A DNA stretch of 64,000 nucleotides from Pseudomonas fluorescens (GTDB lineage Bacteria > Pseudomonadota > Gammaproteobacteria > Pseudomonadales > Pseudomonadaceae). The notes under the pieces are model-generated. The model saw nothing but the letters and a program-made list of their open reading frames with translations, did no database searches and was not told where the DNA came from. The position numbers were made by a program, and so were the translations under genes. This document shows positions 62,448 through 64,000 of this stretch, in pieces. The stretch covers positions 124,001 through 188,000 of the forward strand of contig NZ_VCNJ01000024.1 of the NCBI RefSeq assembly GCF_005938625.1, written 5' to 3'. Numbering within the stretch: position 1 is the first letter of the stretch; each line of letters opens with the position of its first letter.

Positions 62448-63851
62448 TTACTTCCAGAGCTGAGCGGCAAACACTACAAGAATGCCGATGGGCGCCACGT
62501 AGCGCATCAAAAACAAAGACAGGGCGAACAGTGCCGGATTGCGGATCGACAACTCGTCGCGTACCGCTTCACGCCCCATCACCCATCCGGCAAACAGCAC
62601 AAAACACAGGCCACCGAGCGGCAACATGATCCGCGAGGTGAAGAAATCGATCACGCCAAAGAAGTCCAGACCGCTCTGCGCACCCCATTGGTAGAGATGG
62701 AACATCCCGCCTTCGTTCACGAAAAACTTGGCTTCCTTCCAGATATTGAAGGAGAACACTGTGCCCAGACCGACGAACCAGCAGATGAACGCCAGCCAGA
62801 AAGTCACCCACGCGCGACTGACTTTCGTGCGCTCAACCAGATAGGCAACCATTGGTTCCAGCAGGGAGATCGCCGAACTCCATGCCGCAATCGCCACCAG
62901 CACAAAGAACACCACACCCATCAGTTGACCGAAAGCCACGTTACCGAAAGCAAATGGCAGGCTGACGAACATCAGGCCAGGCCCTTCGCTTGGATTCAGG
63001 CCGCCGGCGAATACAATCGGGAACAGGGCCAGACCGGCGACCAGAGACACAAAGGTATCGAGCAGTGCCACGCCGACGACTGTGCCCGACAACGACGAAC
63101 TCTTAGGCATGTAAGCGCCGTAGATCATGATCGAGCCGACACCGACGCTCAGCGAGAAGAACGCATGCCCCATCGCCGGCAACAAACCGTCGAGGACTTT
63201 TTCCGGGTGGAAGTCGAACATGAAATGCACGCCCTCCATGAAATGCCCGGTGGTCATGCTGTAACCCAGCAATACCAGGATCATCACAAACAGCAGCGGC
63301 ATCATGATGCGCAAGCTGCGCTCAAGCCCGGCGACCACGCCCTTGGCGATCACGTACGCTGACAGCAGCATGAATATCGTGTGCCAAAGTGTCAGGCGCC
63401 ATGGATTGGAGATGACATTGCCGAAATAGGCACCAACCTGATCGGCCGTCGCGCCCTGGAAGTCGCCGCGCCCCATATCGACGATGTAGTCCAGCGACCA
63501 GCCGCCGACCACACTATAGAAAGACAGGATCAACAATGCCGTGATCATCCCGGCGAACGCGCCCCACGACCACTTGCCCGAATGCCCGGCTTCCAGTGCC
63601 AGCACCTTCAAAGCGTTCGCCGGACTTTGCCGGGCGCGCCGGCCGATCAGGGTTTCAGCGAGCATGACCGGGATACCGATCAGCGCGATGCACGCCAGAA
63701 ACATCAGTACAAACGCACCGCCGCCGTAGACCCCGACCATGTAGGGGAACTTCCAGATACTACCCAGTCCCACGGCCGAACCGGTCGCGGCGAGTATGAA
63801 TACCCAGCGGCTAGCCCAACTGCCGTGGACAGAAACCTTGTCTGTCGACAT
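62448..63851 (-). CDS. Sodium-dependent transporter, neurotransmitter:sodium symporter (NSS) family
   Basis: A 467-residue inner-membrane symporter with about eleven helices. The first unwound helix has the sodium-site signature TGSAVGLGSIWKFPYMVG near residue 25-40; GVGSIMIYGAYMP and AIAAWSSAISLLEPMVAYL are further NSS motifs. It probably imports an amino acid with Na+, but the substrate is not readable. Its end is seven bases from the ratA start, so read-through to ratA-rnfH is possible. Confidence 0.92.
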   Translation of the reverse strand: MSTDKVSVHGSWASRWVFILAATGSAVGLGSIWKFPYMVGVYGGGAFVLMFLACIALIGIPVMLAETLIGRRARQSPANALKVLALEAGHSGKWSWGAFAGMITALLILSFYSVVGGWSLDYIVDMGRGDFQGATADQVGAYFGNVISNPWRLTLWHTIFMLLSAYVIAKGVVAGLERSLRIMMPLLFVMILVLLGYSMTTGHFMEGVHFMFDFHPEKVLDGLLPAMGHAFFSLSVGVGSIMIYGAYMPKSSSLSGTVVGVALLDTFVSLVAGLALFPIVFAGGLNPSEGPGLMFVSLPFAFGNVAFGQLMGVVFFVLVAIAAWSSAISLLEPMVAYLVERTKVSRAWVTFWLAFICWFVGLGTVFSFNIWKEAKFFVNEGGMFHLYQWGAQSGLDFFGVIDFFTSRIMLPLGGLCFVLFAGWVMGREAVRDELSIRNPALFALSLFLMRYVAPIGILVVFAAQLWK

Positions 63852-63954
63852 CGTTTATCACGCCCAAGCGTTAGAAAAGAGGCCGCATTGTCCGGGATTC
63901 ACTCAACCTGCTCAAGCACGCAGCATCACCGTAGCCGACAGCCGTTTATCTCCA

Positions 63955-63960
63955 TATAAT
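63955..63960 (+). promoter_or_regulatory. -10 box of smpB
   Basis: A perfect TATAAT nine bases before the smpB ATG, implying a very short leader if used. The -35 region (TAGCCG at 17-base spacing) is weak. Confidence 0.5.
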
Positions 63961-63969
63961 GCCGCCCCT

Positions 63970-64000
63970 ATGGCTAAACAGAAGAAACACCCAACAGGGA
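63970..64000 (+). CDS. smpB: SsrA-binding protein SmpB, first ten codons (cut by window end)
   Basis: The last 31 bases encode MAKQKKHPTG, the exact N-terminus typical of Pseudomonas SmpB, the tmRNA partner in ribosome rescue. Its place divergent from the NSS gene and near ratA-rnfH is the expected neighbourhood. Only the start is visible. Confidence 0.85.
   Translation, partial: MAKQKKHPTG

Overview
The window reads as chromosome from a Pseudomonas of the fluorescens type. This rests on high GC content, Pseudomonas-type REP/REPIN repeats (GTGGGAGCGAGCTTGCTCGCG arms), a PiuA/PiuC iron locus, a FruBKA/FruR fructose locus, and a long housekeeping block in the same gene order I know from P. aeruginosa (pnp to smpB). 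It carries about 50 protein genes, three tRNAs and no rRNA or CRISPR array. No insertion sequence or phage gene was seen.

Layout. 1-3186: the end of an osmoprotectant (betaine/choline-type) ABC importer operon. 3187-5047: a REP pair, an intrinsic terminator in the leader region, then an ornithine/lysine decarboxylase gene. 5161-7250: two helical proteins that look like the two components of an alpha-xenorhabdolysin (XaxA/XaxB) pore-forming toxin, in locally AT-richer DNA; this is the main accessory feature. 7268-14013: iron locus with a Sel1-repeat protein, PiuC dioxygenase, PiuA TonB receptor and a PepSY/flavodoxin/FNR fusion reductase. 14014-14398: a tandemly duplicated 160-bp repeat with hairpins. 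14399-15940: PhoD-like phosphatase. 16126-23756: fructose PTS operon fruBKA, its divergent regulator fruR with a clear operator, and a TatD-family nuclease. 23757-31887: small zinc-ribbon membrane protein, chemoreceptor, ampE-ampD, a DUF1631 protein, nadC and a DUF6388-like protein.

32130-63851 is core machinery, nearly all on the minus strand. In transcription order from high to low coordinates it holds fur, grpE-dnaK-dnaJ, dapB, carA-carB-greA, rlmE-ftsH-folP-glmM-tpiA-secG, tRNA-Leu, tRNA-fMet, rimP-nusA-infB-rbfA-truB-rpsO-pnp, and tRNA-Thr. Plus-strand exceptions are yhbY, recN, bamE and the first codons of smpB at the right edge. Visible control sites include sigma-32 promoters before grpE and dnaK, a LexA-like box before recN, a FruR operator before fruB/fruR, a Fur-like box before piuC, and several intrinsic terminators, including two in tandem between tRNA-fMet and rimP.

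Gene names come from recognising conserved motifs, lengths and order by eye; no database search was possible. The toxin assignment is the least certain of the interesting calls.
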